The notes: generated by a model from the letters alone, not told the origin. 64,000 nucleotides of DNA from Phallus indusiatus (GCA_027605045.1 JAQFWX010000002.1:1426001-1490000); one strand, 5' to 3'; counted from the stretch's first letter, positions 10,703 to 23,294 are shown. Numbers and translations are program-made.

Positions 10703-13536
10703 TCAAGCCAATCCAATATCCTATTAAAAGAAAAATTAGAATAATCTAACTCAAACCCATCGGTAGTAATGTTATCTCAACAGAACACCTTACCTTCTTT
10801 ATCCACGTAGCAGCAATAGGATGAAACTCCGACGCATGCTCCAAAAACGTTCTTTGCGCAAGACTCTGATCAATCCGAGAAATAGCTCGGAAAATGGGTC
10901 TGCAGAATTTCATACGCCCTTTGAGTCCCCCCTTTGAATCGTTAACGAGCCAATCGGCTGCGTCTTTGACAAAATCCTTTGCGGCTTCTGACTCGGGCGA
11001 TGATAACGCCAATTGATACCAGCGAAGACGGATATCGGAATTCGAGGTCGTATTGAAGGAGTATACGGTTCCCAAGTGATGGATATGTGTGGACGGAAGT
11101 GGTTTATACTGCGTTGAGAGGTGTTCGAGAAACACGACTGATAGTTTAAGAATTCAGACAACGACTGAGAAACGTTGAAAATTATGAACGCACTTGTTTG
11201 ATTTGTATCAAATTGAGCTATATCATCCGCTTTGAAGGAAAGTCCAGGAGTGGAAACATCACGAGATGAATCCCATTTAGCAGCCAACGCATACGCCTGC
11301 TCCGCAAGAGTTGTATCATATTTCAAATCAACGGGGAGTGTAACACCTTCGCCGTACAACCAGTTCTGTCGACAGCAAACGACAATAAGCTCAAATAAAT
11401 TCGGTAGATGAATATTGTTGTACCTGCCAATCGATTGAATCTAGTAGCTTGACATACTCGGGACGGTTTTCTCGGTAATATTCGTACAAGTGATCTTTCC
11501 ACTCTGTTGCCGATATACTTTTCCCGGTGAAAGTAGTAATATAGTTCCTGATGTACGGCAGAAAAATGTCTATTCCTCCAAGCGTTCGTTCTAAACGTAA
11601 GCATAAAAAATATGAGCTCAAGCTAAGAAGAAAGAGAACTCAACGCGCCTATATGCAGCAATAAATTGGAACCTTTATCATATGGTACACGAGAAAAGGC
11701 ACCATCGGGATCTTCGCCCTTCTCAAATTCGATTACTAGCCTTTGGTATTTAGGTGTCTTTTGATTTCTTGTGAGATCTCTGGTTAAACTGCTGTACCCG
11801 ACGATGTATGACAAACCGCGGTAGCGAGGCCCTTTGAGTTTTTCAAGAAGATAACGTTCGGTGTAAGTTGTCCATCCTGATTTTTTTGTCGTGTAAGGCG
11901 GTATATGCTTGTAAGAGAAAAAGGACGAACCTTCGTTTAAAAAGAATGAAGACGGTGTTTTATTTCTAATCACCATATCAGATCAGAACGAAAAGAAAAC
12001 AGCGGCTACTAGTTCGATGCTCACGTTACTCCGTTTCCGAACCACGAATGCGAAAGTTCGTGAATGATTACATCATTCAAACTGCGATCTCCGGCCAAAA
12101 GACCTAATTGGTGAGTATCAGCATAATGATGATTCAAAAAAGACGGAATGCGGCTCACTAGGCGTCAGGAATGTTAAACAAGCGTTTTCCTAGCATTTAC
12201 GGAGTTGCAGAACGTTTTTCAACTGTAGAGTAATCACCGCTCACCATTCCGCCGTAGGGAAATGAAGGAGGCAAAACCAATAGATCATAAACCGAAAATC
12301 TGTACGGGGTGAGTGTATCTTCAGCTACGGCGAGATACCTTCCATCGAAATAGATCAGTAACCCATCAAGTGTAAATTTGGGATAGTGAAACATACTTTA
12401 CAGTATCCTCGCTAAACTCATCATATGCAGCATCAACGACGCCTGGTTCCGCCCATACACCAGATGACCATGCGCGATCTTTGACAAGAAAGGAGCGGTA
12501 CCTCAGATCTCCAGCTGCAATGGCAATCAAGTAGGATGGAATAGGAACTGGCTGGATTTGTTGTGAGTACGCGCTTCGAGAAGGCTGTTGTGTAATAAAC
12601 TGCTGACCTGACTGTACTTGTATGTTACTGTTTGTGTTCCTATTTCCTTTCCGTCGTGAGCTGGCCCAGTTGAGGGGGGACTTTGACGGACTGCTGAGAG
12701 GACGACCGGAAGAACTGATGTTACTGAAGCCGTATATGTCTAATTCCACGGATCATGAGCAAAGCAAATATCAATAGAGGAAAGATAAATACTCAACTTG
12801 TTTGACGGAAGGAGTATCTTATTGAAGCAGATTAGGTTTGAGCGAAATAAAATAGCTTTCAAAATGTGACTTACCTTGAATAGGCACTAAGCTACGTGCA
12901 TGAATAGCCTGACACTGACTAAAAAGATAAGGATGTTTTTTCCCGGCTGTTTGTCTATGTTAAAGTTGTGATTTGTCATAACGTCATCATAGGTACGCAA
13001 CATACGCTGGTTCCAGCCATTGCAGAGCGGTCGATTTTGCCGAGGTGGAATAGTCGATGCTGACGGACACGGTATTTCCAGATTGTACGCTTTTAGAGAG
13101 TGGAATAGACAGGGATGAACCCATTACGGGATGCTCATTCCCAAGAGTATACTGTGAATAATAGGATCGGGGTAAGAGAACACACCAATGGCTGGAAAAT
13201 ATAGACTTGCCGAAGCTTGCTCATTTTCAATTCGTACTTTGAATATGTTCAATCCAAACGTATCAAATCTAGTTTCTTTTCAAGTTACAACAGATAGTCA
13301 AAATCTCACAGTACTTACACTATCTCGCTGACATCTTTTTTTGCGAGAAGTGTGTGTTGCGCCGATCCTGTGATAACTTTCGCCTCAAAATCAAGGTTCC
13401 ATGTTAAATCGATATGCGTGGTGGTAATATCGAGATAATTGGATTGTGTCGTTGGATCAATTTCAAGGCTGTTCATTGTTTCTGGATGAATTCGCCGAAT
13501 GAAAAAACAGCCGGGAGCCGGTTGTTGTTGTGACAC
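10703..13536 (-). CDS. Leukotriene A-4 hydrolase-type M1 aminopeptidase
   Basis: Cytosolic/nuclear zinc aminopeptidase with epoxide hydrolase fold, the fungal counterpart of LTA4H (yeast Lap2). Removing about ten short introns gives all family landmarks: N-terminal [20 protein letters not shown], the glycine motif [17 protein letters not shown] (split by two introns), [20 protein letters not shown] with the HExxH zinc site, and [11 protein letters not shown] with the third zinc ligand Glu (split by an intron at about 11.9 kb). Then [12 protein letters not shown] and a helical C-terminal domain ending [16 protein letters not shown]. The last five codons are a separate exon (10720-10703) after a 73-nt intron; it restores the usual family ending, which the longer open frame lacks. 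Start is ATG 13536; an internal ATG at MNSLEIDP is an alternative. It is head to head with the SDR at 14156. Confidence 0.92.
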
Positions 13537-14155
13537 ATTCGCGTGACAGTTAGTTTCGGCAAATAATTAGTTGCCGTCCCACACTCCTTCGCGCCGTCGC
13601 TGCGTCATCCATCTGGCATTGACTTTGAAGATACATACATAATCGCTCTTCTGTGCCTGTTTGCCAATTATCAGTTTGGTTAGCGATTATGTATTTTTTC
13701 CAATTCTTTGACACGTCACGAAAACCCGATGGAGAACGCAATTCACAGACGAATGACAGGCTTATCTACAGTTTGTGTACATTCAGCGTAAATAGTACTT
13801 GGATTCAACCAACATACGTCAAAATTATCTCTTTTTCTGTTAATTGAGATTTTTTAGTATATTTGTTGATGATTTGCCTCTCCAACCAGTCATGTTGCTG
13901 TACATAGCGAGTCGGTCCCACACCGTCACGCTCATCATAAGGTCTGATCAGAATTACTCAGACAAGCTTCTTCTGACTCAACCTCTTGAAGCGAGATTGG
14001 TTCCGGATATGCGGCCGCCAAGTGATAAAGACGACTTGCATATGTACTCATTCAAACGTCAGGAAACAAGTTTCTGATTCAGCACGTCATGAAGTCTATA
14101 TAAGATGGCGAACTCGTGCTCGATTTTCCATCAGCACGATTAACAGCTTGCACAA
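13537..14155. promoter_or_regulatory. Shared divergent promoter, aminopeptidase / SDR
   Basis: A 619-bp interval between two divergent starts. A TATATAAG box near 14096-14103 sits about 55 bp before the SDR start. Short ORFs inside look non-coding. Confidence 0.5.
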
Positions 14156-15133
14156 ATGACAACCTCTTCGACTTGGTTAGTGACAGGGTGAGTATCAATA
14201 GTCCTTTTACACAACGTATGGTTTAATAGATTTTTTTTATTAGTGCTTCCCGTGGTATTGGGTTAGAATACGTTCGACAAATCGCTGAAAGAGGAGACAA
14301 GGTTTTTGCGGCCGTTCGTTCTCCGGACAAAGCGGTAGAACTTCGACGACTCCAGGAAGCCAATGCACCGGGTTCTGTGGAGATAATTGCATTGGACGTT
14401 AACAGTCCGGAAAGTGTGGCGTCGGCAGCTAAACTCGTCGAGTCCATCTTGCAGGATCAAGGCTTGGATTATCTTATCAGCAATGCGGGTATACTCGTGC
14501 GTTCTTCATTCTTTCAAACCGCAGCTATGAATTTACTAAATTCGAAATGTCAGAACTACCATACCGAAACAGCATCTATGATAAAACCGGATGACATAAT
14601 GGATATTTTCCGAACAAATGTTGTAGGATCCGTCTTGGTCTACCAGAACTTTCTACCTCTCCTCGAACGAAGTAAAAGGTCTGGTGGGCCTGTATTGGTC
14701 AATATGAGCAGTGGTTCAGGTTGCATTGGGAGAGTCTTAAATCCGCCTCCAGACCGGGCCAGAATTCCGCCTGCTGCAAGCTATTCCATTAGCAAAGCCG
14801 CTTTGAACATGCTGGTATGTCTTCCTCGTGGCTACGCAAGCTTGTTTTCTAAATGGATTCAATTCATATAGAGTGTCAAGCAAGCTCTTGAAAAACCCAA
14901 CATCATCGTATTGTCTATTGCACCGGGATGGTTGAAGACTGGTGAGTCTCTGTCTAATACTAATTCCAGTTCCCATAACAAGCTTTTAACCTAATTATCT
15001 AGAAATGGGTGGTTCGGATGCCATGTACGATGTTGATTTTAGCGTAAAACATCAGATCAAGCTGGTCGTCGCCGCTACTCCTGCAGACACCGGGAAATTC
15101 AAAGCGTTCAATGGAACTGAATATCCTTGGTGA
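14156..15133 (+). CDS. Short-chain dehydrogenase/reductase (C-factor/sniffer-like)
   Basis: Classical SDR oxidoreductase using NAD(P). Five exons: 14156-14187, 14244-14496, 14554-14814, 14872-14941, 15003-15133. The first 56-nt intron interrupts the cofactor motif; spliced it reads WLVTGASRGIG. Then come ISNAG, the serine region VNMSSGSG, the catalytic YSISK, and the end IAPGWLKTEMGG through FNGTEYPW. The intron at 14497-14553 is a multiple of three without a stop, so a naive reading keeps it; removing it restores family spacing after NAG. The same architecture and C-terminal signature recur in the SDR at 30919-31866, so the two are paralogues. The substrate cannot be inferred. Confidence 0.88.
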
Positions 15134-16030
15134 CCGATTTGTAGCAGATTTGATCTTCAAGCTTCAGTAATTATATCCGGCAATTATAACAGGAAATATC
15201 GGACCAATTCTACCGAAGTGAAGTTACTTTGCTGTTCATGAAGCTATGAACCGATGAATAAGCATCGTTCAGCTTGGAATTTCGTCGTCGATAATTTATA
15301 TAATGTATTTCGTAACGACAAACCTGCTTTCCAATTTTGTTTGCTAGTTACCTAAGAATACAATGCAACGCTTTCCCCCACTATTCCTTTCCGAAAATCA
15401 ATGGACATATGGCGGTTGTTGGATAGTCGGCCCCTGGCCGCGGGGCATCTCTCAAGCCCAACTGGATAAAAATATACGGTTCATTACATTTCTGGTCCTA
15501 CATCTTTTTACTGTGTACTTAGCCAGGAACATTTAACAACCAGCGCAGACGGCGGGGATGTATCCTGTTCCTGATCAAGTACAATGATGCTCAAGGACTT
15601 AACCTCAACAGGAACCGTCCACGGCCGCGGCATCCAAAGAGAAAGGAGAAAGCTAGACGACGCTTCACCATGACCATCCACTCTACCACCTCTACCCGGC
15701 TGTCGCGCCTTGTTTGAAAGCCTCGCCACATCTCATAAACCGGGCAAATGATTCAAAAACAACGGAGATAGCACGTATTTTATTATTTTCTAATATTCAT
15801 AATACAAATCATGATGTCGGACTTGGGGCGATTCGACAGACGATAAATTTGATTTTTTTCTAAAAAAAATGGCTTGACTGCAAAAGGGACGGTAAGTTCT
15901 CGCGGTGTGAAATGCTGCTAAACGTGTGGCATCAGGCGTCGATTCACAGGTAATGAAAATGCCGATTCCTTCACCTTCATCTACTTTCTACTCGTCATGG
16001 GGTTACTTGTGAGTTGGGTGGGGCCACGAA
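15134..16030. other. Intergenic between convergent genes, no gene seen
   Basis: Convergent 3' flanks of the SDR and the hypothetical gene ending at 16031. An open frame at 15508-15729 (minus) lacks any recognisable pattern. Confidence 0.5.
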
Positions 16031-17161
16031 TCATGCGGGGATGTGGGAGCCCTCATCCATACCTCCCGCCAGACGACCATGCCTCTCGAGCTCGTTCCTT
16101 GTGTCCATAGGTTCATCCGTGTCGTTTTTGGGGGATTCCACTACGACTACATACGTGCCACGGCCGCACATGGACGACGGTTCACGGGGAACACGCTTGA
16201 TCTTCCACGTGCCATTAAGGCCAAGGGATTCCGGAAAGACAAAGTTTTCGCCGTCGGTGAAAGTGGGAATCCCAGCATCTTCGACAGATTGCCACAGCAG
16301 TACACTGAGTAACAGTTTCTGAAAAGCGCCACAGTCAGAACTGTTGAGCTTTATTTCTTCACAAGCGGAGAGTCCTCCACGGTGAAAGATAAGAAATCGG
16401 AGTGTCTGTGCTTTATAATTCACCCCAATCACTAATGAAAAATTGCGAAGCGGAGAGGCGGCAAGCATACATCGAGCGTAGGTTCCTGAGTGTAAGGCCA
16501 CATCCCTCCAGTCATCCCTGATGCACACGGGAATCATAATCTGATAATTGTGAAGGGATGAGGTATCTGTTATGTCTGCAGGCTTCAATCTCCACCAGCA
16601 AGACACATCGTCAATGTTCTGCATCATCGTTTCAGAGCCATCTACTACCCCAACGATGTCGGGCTGGGGGAAGTAAGAGTCTGGAATTTCATCTCCCGTC
16701 TCTTTGCCGTATTTTATAAAACAGAGTTGTGGCAACAAGCGTTTTGTTCTTTCGACGACTGTGAAACGACTGTTTTTCGGGAGATTCTGGTGGATAGCGT
16801 CATAAACCTTGTCACCCTCCTCAACGGACCTGGTCAAGAAGGCAGCCATTGGAGTATGATCCCCCGATTGTAACGAATTCCAATCTGTGAATTCCAACTT
16901 CGGAAGCTTTTGCATCGCGGTTGTCACGGTCGGCTCATCAATAAGGCAGTCAAAATCGTTCAGGGAAGGGTGGGAAGCATATTTTCCGTCTTGACGGGGC
17001 CGGATCAACTTAGGAGACAACATCCGCGCCACTCTATCTGGCTCGAACTGGTACGTCTGATTACCGAGCTCTTCACGTATGGATTCCATGAGTTTTGCTC
17101 GAGATAGTTCGTCAGCGCGTATAGACTCAGATCTGTAAGTTGAAGAGCTGGAGGAAAACAT
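16031..17161 (-). CDS. Hypothetical protein with weak likeness to the FunK1 N-terminal region
   Basis: Single open exon of 376 codons from ATG 17161 (MFSSSSSTYRSESIRADEL); the frame is open further upstream but without an ATG. No confident domain. The part with VSCWWRLKPADI, then SGTYARCMLAASPLRNFSLV and RFLIFHRGGLSACEEI resembles the region before the kinase domain in fungal FunK1 kinases, where a YAR...P.R.F pattern precedes a FDR.G segment. No kinase motifs follow, so it is either a kinase-less relative or a different family. The C-terminal 40 residues are polar and probably disordered. Recognition is tentative; the reading frame itself looks real. Confidence 0.6.
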   Translation of the reverse strand: MFSSSSSTYRSESIRADELSRAKLMESIREELGNQTYQFEPDRVARMLSPKLIRPRQDGKYASHPSLNDFDCLIDEPTVTTAMQKLPKLEFTDWNSLQSGDHTPMAAFLTRSVEEGDKVYDAIHQNLPKNSRFTVVERTKRLLPQLCFIKYGKETGDEIPDSYFPQPDIVGVVDGSETMMQNIDDVSCWWRLKPADITDTSSLHNYQIMIPVCIRDDWRDVALHSGTYARCMLAASPLRNFSLVIGVNYKAQTLRFLIFHRGGLSACEEIKLNSSDCGAFQKLLLSVLLWQSVEDAGIPTFTDGENFVFPESLGLNGTWKIKRVPREPSSMCGRGTYVVVVESPKNDTDEPMDTRNELERHGRLAGGMDEGSHIPA

Positions 17162-17418
17162 GGGAGGAAGAGGAATAAGGAGATGATCGATGGTAGGATC
17201 GATGAAGCACGCCCGAGAACGTGGCACCCCAACAACGCCCCACAACGAGCCGGATGAGCGACGCGACGTCGATCTTAGCTAGAAGCCTCAACGCATAGGG
17301 TTAGTATGCCCGAGCCAGCACTGTAATTTACTATTTATATTGGAGTAACCCATGGACGTCATGAAATACATGTATTCCTATAATTTCATTTATGGAGTAA
17401 TAAACCAAAAATTGCACG

Positions 17419-18883
17419 TCAATTTAGCCCTAAGTCTACATAATCTCGATCGACCCAAGTAGCAAAATCAGATCCCAGCGCCGTCTCAATGGTATACTCT
17501 CGAGATTCCTCGGATGTAAGAGCTGTTGCGAAATTTGGTAAACTTACATTTTCGGACCCGGGACCTGTGTTATCCCACGTTCCAAAAAGGACGTGGTCTG
17601 TACGGTTATCACCTGGATCCCAGATAGACCAAAGCGCGGGATTCAACTTTATATTGGTTAATAATGTCCATGACGAGCATCAACGGTTCATACTACTTAC
17701 ATGTGAGCCTATCTCGGTGTTCTTGTAAACAACCCTACACGAGAATATTAAGTATGATATGAATTATTGAGTGAGGTTCTCACCTGGCATAATCTAACAA
17801 ATGTGTTTAGTGTGACGCAGAATGGCAATTAAGTGATGCCATGAACTTACCACCCCATGGTCTTCCCAAGAAAACATTCCCTTGCGTATTTGATGCAGGA
17901 TTTTTTCCAAGGACAAGCTTGTTTCCATTCAGAATATCTATGATATCATATGTATTTAAATCTATAAAGGTGATCCCTCTCTTACATATTCCTGAATCAT
18001 TAGTTTCTCTTCCATTGGCTGTGATGCATCCAGCTGATATGCTTGCGATTGTATTATTCTCGAAATACGCCAGTCCTAGAACATGATCAAAGCGTTTTTA
18101 TTATGAATAACCTGGTAGAAAGAACGAAGTACCCTCTCTTCCGAATATAAAATCAACGGCCCCCTGCCATCATCATGGTCAAATTATTAGTCAATGGATA
18201 AGCATAACAGCTAACCTCAATGTATGACTTTGCATACACCTGCGTCCCTTGATTTGCATAAAGAGTATCCTAGAGATGAAGGAATGACCTTGCCGATGGC
18301 CAGGTAAATACAACACTAGCAGCTCGTACCTGGAAAGACAAAAACTGAGACGCATACAACCCCATCCTGTTACCATAAGCTGAAATAGCGATCGCTTGTC
18401 CATTCTCAGAAGCTTCCCCGAATGTGTTTTGCACATTGATGTTATACATCGAGAAATCGTCTTGGTGAATCCTGAGGGTTCCGGTTAGATCATCGCTTGC
18501 CGCTCCGGTGGCCAGACTCGCATTATGTGTAATGAGGACGGTGTTGAGTTCATATGTACTGTCGTCGGTTGTATACCCGTAGAGCTTGATAAAAAAAATT
18601 ATACAATCTTTTTCTCAGCTAAGAGAGATGATATACTTACTGTTGTAGGTCCAAGCCGTGTAATATTGACCTGTTCTTGATATGTACCCGGGTAAACGAA
18701 AACTGCTTGGGTTGTATTATCGGAAGGTAAGGCATTAACAGCATCGGAGATGGTCTGGAATTCCCCGGGACCAGTATTTTCTGGTCGAACGACTAGCGCA
18801 TTCTTTGGAGGATCCGTGCGGGGTTTGGCGCAGACAAAATATACTCCCCAAAGGAGGGATATAAACCTTCTAGTGAGTATCAT
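17419..18883 (-). CDS. Pectin methylesterase (carbohydrate esterase family 8), secreted
   Basis: Removes methyl esters from homogalacturonan in plant cell walls, outside the cell. Start at ATG 18883 gives a signal peptide MILTRRFISLLWGVYFVCA, then PGEFQTISDAVNALP, the usual start of the right-handed beta-helix. Spliced motifs in order: LYGYTTDDSTYELNTVLITH, GNRMGLYASQFLSFQDTLYA with the first catalytic Asp and the Gln, GAVDFIFGREG with the second Asp, ITANGRETNDSGI, then FLGRPWG with the substrate Arg, and NPALWSIWDPGDNRTDHVLF. It ends DYVDLGLN at 17419. About nine short exons. All catalytic residues are present, so it should be active. An in-frame upstream ATG at 18985 would bury the signal peptide and is disfavoured. 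Confidence 0.92.
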
Positions 18884-19382
18884 TGTTGTGATGAGTTTGA
18901 TTGAATTGGTTTTGCATGTTTGGTCTTTATATGTGTCGTGTTCATAACAGTTGTCCATAGCCGTATAACAAGTTGGCAGTTGCATGTGGCGCCACGGGAA
19001 TGGGTCCGGGCCGAGATTGTACTACAAGTCGTCACCAGAGCAGGTCATGAAACCCAACTATCGCATATCGCAAGGTACCCAATTGTGATTTAACGATACA
19101 CGAATATACTGGAAAAGTAGTTTAAGTTGAAATTGCGAAGCCGGCGATGGAGTGAGTTATGCTAATTTTAATGATAAGTGAATACCAAAACCCCCGTTAT
19201 CACGGTTTTTGATCAGGATGCACTAATTCAGCAAAAGATAAGATTAATTGACGTATTCTCATTGGTAAGCTAAGTGCTTACACAGATGTATTTTGAGAAG
19301 GCCGGACCGTAGGTTTCTCACGATATTGATGATATCTAAAAACCATCGAATAGCCATTGGCGTCCGTCGACATCTTCGTCTT
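18884..19382. promoter_or_regulatory. Divergent promoter region, pectinesterase / glycosyltransferase
   Basis: 499 bp between two divergent starts. No specific operator was recognised. Confidence 0.4.
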
Positions 19383-21489
19383 ATGACGCTCCTCACCAAT
19401 GGACATCACATCCTCATGGTGGTTTTGCCAACATGGGGTAAGTGCCTGTGGTTTCCTGATAAACACGCACTGATTCCGAATTCTCAAGGCCATATTAGAC
19501 CAGCTCTAGCAATCGTGGCCAAACTTTTGAGCGCAAACCCGGAATTGATTATAACCTATCCAATTCTCGCTTCTTTACAGACAGAAATCCAAGCTGAGTT
19601 AACCAAGGTGCTATTTGATCAAAATGACGCCTTAGAAAGAGTCAGGTGCAGTAATTTGACCACTTAACGTACTGCACACAAGTTCGAGATTTTGTACAGA
19701 CTTCCGCGCTTTGGACAACCGAATGATCCCGTAACTATAACGTCGGCCAGAACGATTGTGGAGGGATTTCGGTCGTTCTATAGTCAGATATCAATCTCAG
19801 CGCCTTACCAAGACTCAATAGGACAAACTATTCCAACAACGTCACCGCCCAAGATTTGTTTATTGGATGTGAGTGTCATTCTCCTGATAATGAACCCGAG
19901 GCCTTCAGGACTCAATTGCGCCTACCTCCGACTTTTCAGCTCTTTGCTAGTGAAAGCTTACGCGCTATTCGGGAAATAAGCAACGTTCCTTGTCTGGCCA
20001 TGAGTTTTGGGAGCGCAGCAATTTTGATTAGGAGGTCCTGTCCAGCTCAATACTCGGGACTCGGTGATACTATCGAGAATCTTGAAAAGCTGGCCATAGA
20101 AACAGGACAATCCGTTGATGACATCCTATTTAAGGTGACTTCTGTCCAATTTCTTGATATCCCGTCCCGTCCTTTCCAATAAGTATGCTCAGGCTTATAT
20201 TCGTGACGAGGGAGAGGTTATCCACATACCGGGATTACCGCCTATGTTCGATTATGAATTCACTCCCGAAACCTCCGTAGGATTTGGTTCTTTATAAGAA
20301 GTGGATGAAAATCTGAATATTTTTCTAGCCTTTTGTGAAGAGCATATCTCTAACTCTAATGCTTCGGAGGTACCACGCGTGCGTATCAAACGTTTGATAG
20401 CTTCACCCCAGTCTTCATATTCGACCATAGGACATTTCAGAAATGTGATGGTCTCATTTTGACTAGTAATCAAGTCTATGAACGGGAATCAACGAACTTT
20501 CTCAGGAGCTTTGTGGAGAAAACCAACCGACCTTGCTATATCTTGGGTCTTGCGGGTTCAATATCGTCGGAGCAAGCCTCACAAGCGCACCGTTCATCTG
20601 CCAACAAAGCAGTAGTTGACATTTTAGATAAAGCCTTGAAAAACTATGGTCAGAGATCGCTAATTTATGCAAGTCTTTTACCATCAAAATATACCTGAAT
20701 GACTAATATTCGTCTCTCCAACAGGTCTCTTTTGGTTCGATTTTCTGGCCAACGAACGTTGAAGCTAGCTGGAAGATCCTTGAAATCATCGTTGAACTAA
20801 ATATTCCAATGGTACAGTCTTCTTTTTTTTTCACAAATGGCGCCATTGAATTCAGACTCGACAGATCCTTTCGTATAATGAAAAACGTGTCCCGATGCCG
20901 CAACATATTAGCAATTTGCTGAGATCTTCAGACAACGTTGCTGTAACCTCTTGGGCTCCTCAAGAAATGATATTAAATCATGCAGTAAGACCACAGAAAC
21001 AAGGAATATTCACCTGCACTGCTGATTTGTTCCTGTTAGTCTATTGGGTGGTTCCTAACGCATTGTGGGCTTAATAGCGTGATGGAATCTCTCTCCCATG
21101 GGGTACCAATGTAAGACTGTTTTTTTAGTTCAAAGATGTAAGGGAAAAATGACAGATAATGAACTAGGATAGCATGGCCTATTGACAGCGACCAGCCCGT
21201 GAACGCAGCACATATTAGTCTCAACCTCGACGTGGCGTATGAGCTCCTTGAAGTTCGGACCAGCAGAGGTTTGAAACCTCTTTATCGCGGCGCCCAGCCT
21301 ATTGGAACAATGGAAGCCATAGAAAGAGAGTTTCGAACAGTGTTGACAAATGCCTTTGGTGAAGACGGCAAGGTTAAAAGGAGAAACGCGGAATTGTTGA
21401 AAGAAAAGTTGAACCAGTTGTGGGATGATGATGGCGAGTCGACATCTGAGTTACGTCGATTTATCAATGACCATTTTCCTCTTTCTTGA
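19383..21489 (+). CDS. UDP-glycosyltransferase (GT1 family)
   Basis: Transfers a sugar from a UDP-sugar to a small lipophilic acceptor. Start ATG 19383 gives MTLLTNGHHILMVVLPTWGH, joined across a 51-nt intron to IRPALAIVAKLL, the usual GT-B N-terminus. After about ten short introns the later motifs read in one frame: HIPGLPPMFDYEFTPE, FQKCDGLILTSNQVYERE, LIYVSFGSIFWPT, VAVTSWAPQEMILNH, the donor-site block GWFLTHCGLNSVMESLSHGV and PMIAWPIDSDQPVNA (the D-Q pair binding the sugar). It ends FINDHFPLS. The intron at 20669-20724 begins with GC, not GT. Nothing indicates a pseudogene although raw frames look broken. The acceptor is unknown; sterols or secondary metabolites are possible. Confidence 0.88.
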
Positions 21490-22162
21490 ACTCTTGTTAT
21501 CCGATCGAATAAATGCTTTTACAACCTGAGATGAAGTTTTGTTAGGGCCGCGTTCTAAAGGCCGTGTCGAAGGAAGAGCGGTAAAAACCTGAACGCGTTT
21601 GTATTGGCCTTCCTCGCAATAAGGTCTTGACAAAAAACAAACTTTGGGGCGTCATTAGAAGAGCTGCTATCACTTTTTTCTGTCTCGCCTTTTACTTCAT
21701 GATTGCAACCGGACAGAGGGGCTGACAAATATTTTTCGCTGCCCGCCTGACTAGAGACCGTACTACGATCTCAACACCCCTCAGTTTTAGTTACGAAACG
21801 GCCAAGGAAAAATTTCGACGATTTTGTCCATAGATGTATACTTTTTTCACGACGAACGGAGAATATCTCATAACCTCAGCAATCGCAAAGGACCCGTAGT
21901 ATTTGTTCGTGAAGAATGCAACTCACTGGCAGATCCGCATCAAATTTCAATATACTTGAACGATCCAGGAATTAACAACGTAACGAAAACATAGGCGCGG
22001 ATATTTCGAAGTTCGCGAGTTCTCTATTATGAAAAAGTTTCAGGCATTCCTTGCCCTTTTTTGGACCGGAGTTTTCCAAAGGAAGAACACCTTAGAAACA
22101 CTTCACGCCACGGGGTTTGAAGTAAAGCCACTCGCGCAAGTTTTCTTTTGCTCTTGAACAAA
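21490..22162. other. Intergenic, no gene seen
   Basis: Between the tandem glycosyltransferase and Ifi27-like genes. No motif recognised. Confidence 0.45.
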
Positions 22163-23081
22163 ATGCGTCCTATCCTCCTCGTCTTCATTGTTTTGTTCTC
22201 CAGTTGGAATGCTGTCTCCTCCAACTTGCTCTCGTCAGTTGCGCAGAAAAGTCTAAGCTGTCTAAACACCGATACCCTTGGGAATTTGATACAACCTAGG
22301 TTCTGGGACGACAAAGTGCGGACGATATTATCAGGTACCCAAACGGCAAAACACATCGTTGACGAGACTTTGAAGCGGTTCCCGGACCTTTCGGGTATAA
22401 TAAATGAATTCAGATCCGAGTTGGATCAAATCGTTATTGCAGGGAAACAATTCCTTGAAAACCCGCACTTTGCGGATATGAATATGCATGACGTGGTTCA
22501 GAAATGGGGAGAACAATGTGAAGACCTGTATCGTCGACTCCAACAGGAATTTCAAGAGCCTTTGCCGGAGGACATGGACGAGAAAACGAAGCAACGAGAA
22601 AAGATAGTTACTTCACTTATAAACGAATCGCAGGATTTATTCATTCAAACTATATCCAATGTTCGGCCTCTTACCGCAAAGGAACAGGAGAGCATAAAAA
22701 CTCAACTCAGCTTGCTCAGCGAGAAAGTGAAAAAATTCATTCTCATAGCATGTTTGTACCTATGTTAATTCTCGGGGAGAAGTCATATATGTAACTCAAA
22801 AATTTTTCTAGGTAAAATGATTGATGACCATCCGACCCTCGTCTTCTTTATTTCCATTATTTCTTTATTAATACCACCAGGGCACTTTCTGCGTCCCTTA
22901 CTACTTCTTTTTGGTTTTGGTCCTGTTGGATCAATTAATGGCAAGTCTCCCTTTATTATTATTTTCCTTTCTTAAACCATATCCCTCAGGCTCTGTGGCC
23001 GCATGGGCGCAAAGGGCATTTTGGGGAGGTGCCGTGACCAAAGGCAGCTGGTTTGCAGTCCTCCAGTCGATCGCAATGTGA
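22163..23081 (+). CDS. Ifi6/Ifi27 (ISG12)-like membrane protein with signal peptide and helical domain
   Basis: Three exons (22163-22751, 22812-22940, 22990-23081), 269 residues. It begins with the signal peptide MRPILLVFIVLFSSWNAVSS. A roughly 180-residue charged, amphipathic alpha-helical region follows (for example RFPDLSGIINEFRSELDQIV). The C-terminus is a hydrophobic Ifi-6-16 domain: VFFISIISLLIPP, then FGFGPVGSINGSVAAWAQR and AFWGGAVTKGSWFAVLQSIA. In animals this family sits in mitochondrial or ER membranes and affects apoptosis; the fungal role is unknown. The second intron has a GC donor (GCAAGT at 22941). The helical extension makes it longer than the animal proteins. Confidence 0.8.
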
Positions 23082-23294
23082 ATGTTAACAATTTTCATTC
23101 TTCCGACGCCCGCTCGCCTCCGTAACGTGATGTGTACAACTACTTTTCTTGTGCTAACAAATGTACCAAGACTCCAAATAAATTGTGATGTGTAATATTA
23201 TGTGTGCATAGATAAATTGCAATGAGGGAATATAATACAAATGGCGTGGTATGTATGATGTATCGTACGGGGTAGGTCCACTCGTTACGGATAT

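Noticed and set aside
14497..14553. Retained coding insert in the SDR at 14156
   Set aside because: The 57 bases have GT and AG ends and interrupt normal family spacing, so they are an in-frame intron.
15508..15729. 73-codon minus-strand ORF
   Set aside because: Lies in a convergent intergenic region with no protein-like pattern or family resemblance.
19869..21200. Glycosyltransferase as a pseudogene because raw frames contain stops
   Set aside because: Every stop falls in a short intron; splicing gives one continuous frame with all GT1 motifs.
17419..21489. Secondary-metabolite gene cluster (SDR, glycosyltransferase, pectinesterase side by side)
   Set aside because: There is no core synthase (terpene, polyketide or peptide), P450 or cluster regulator.
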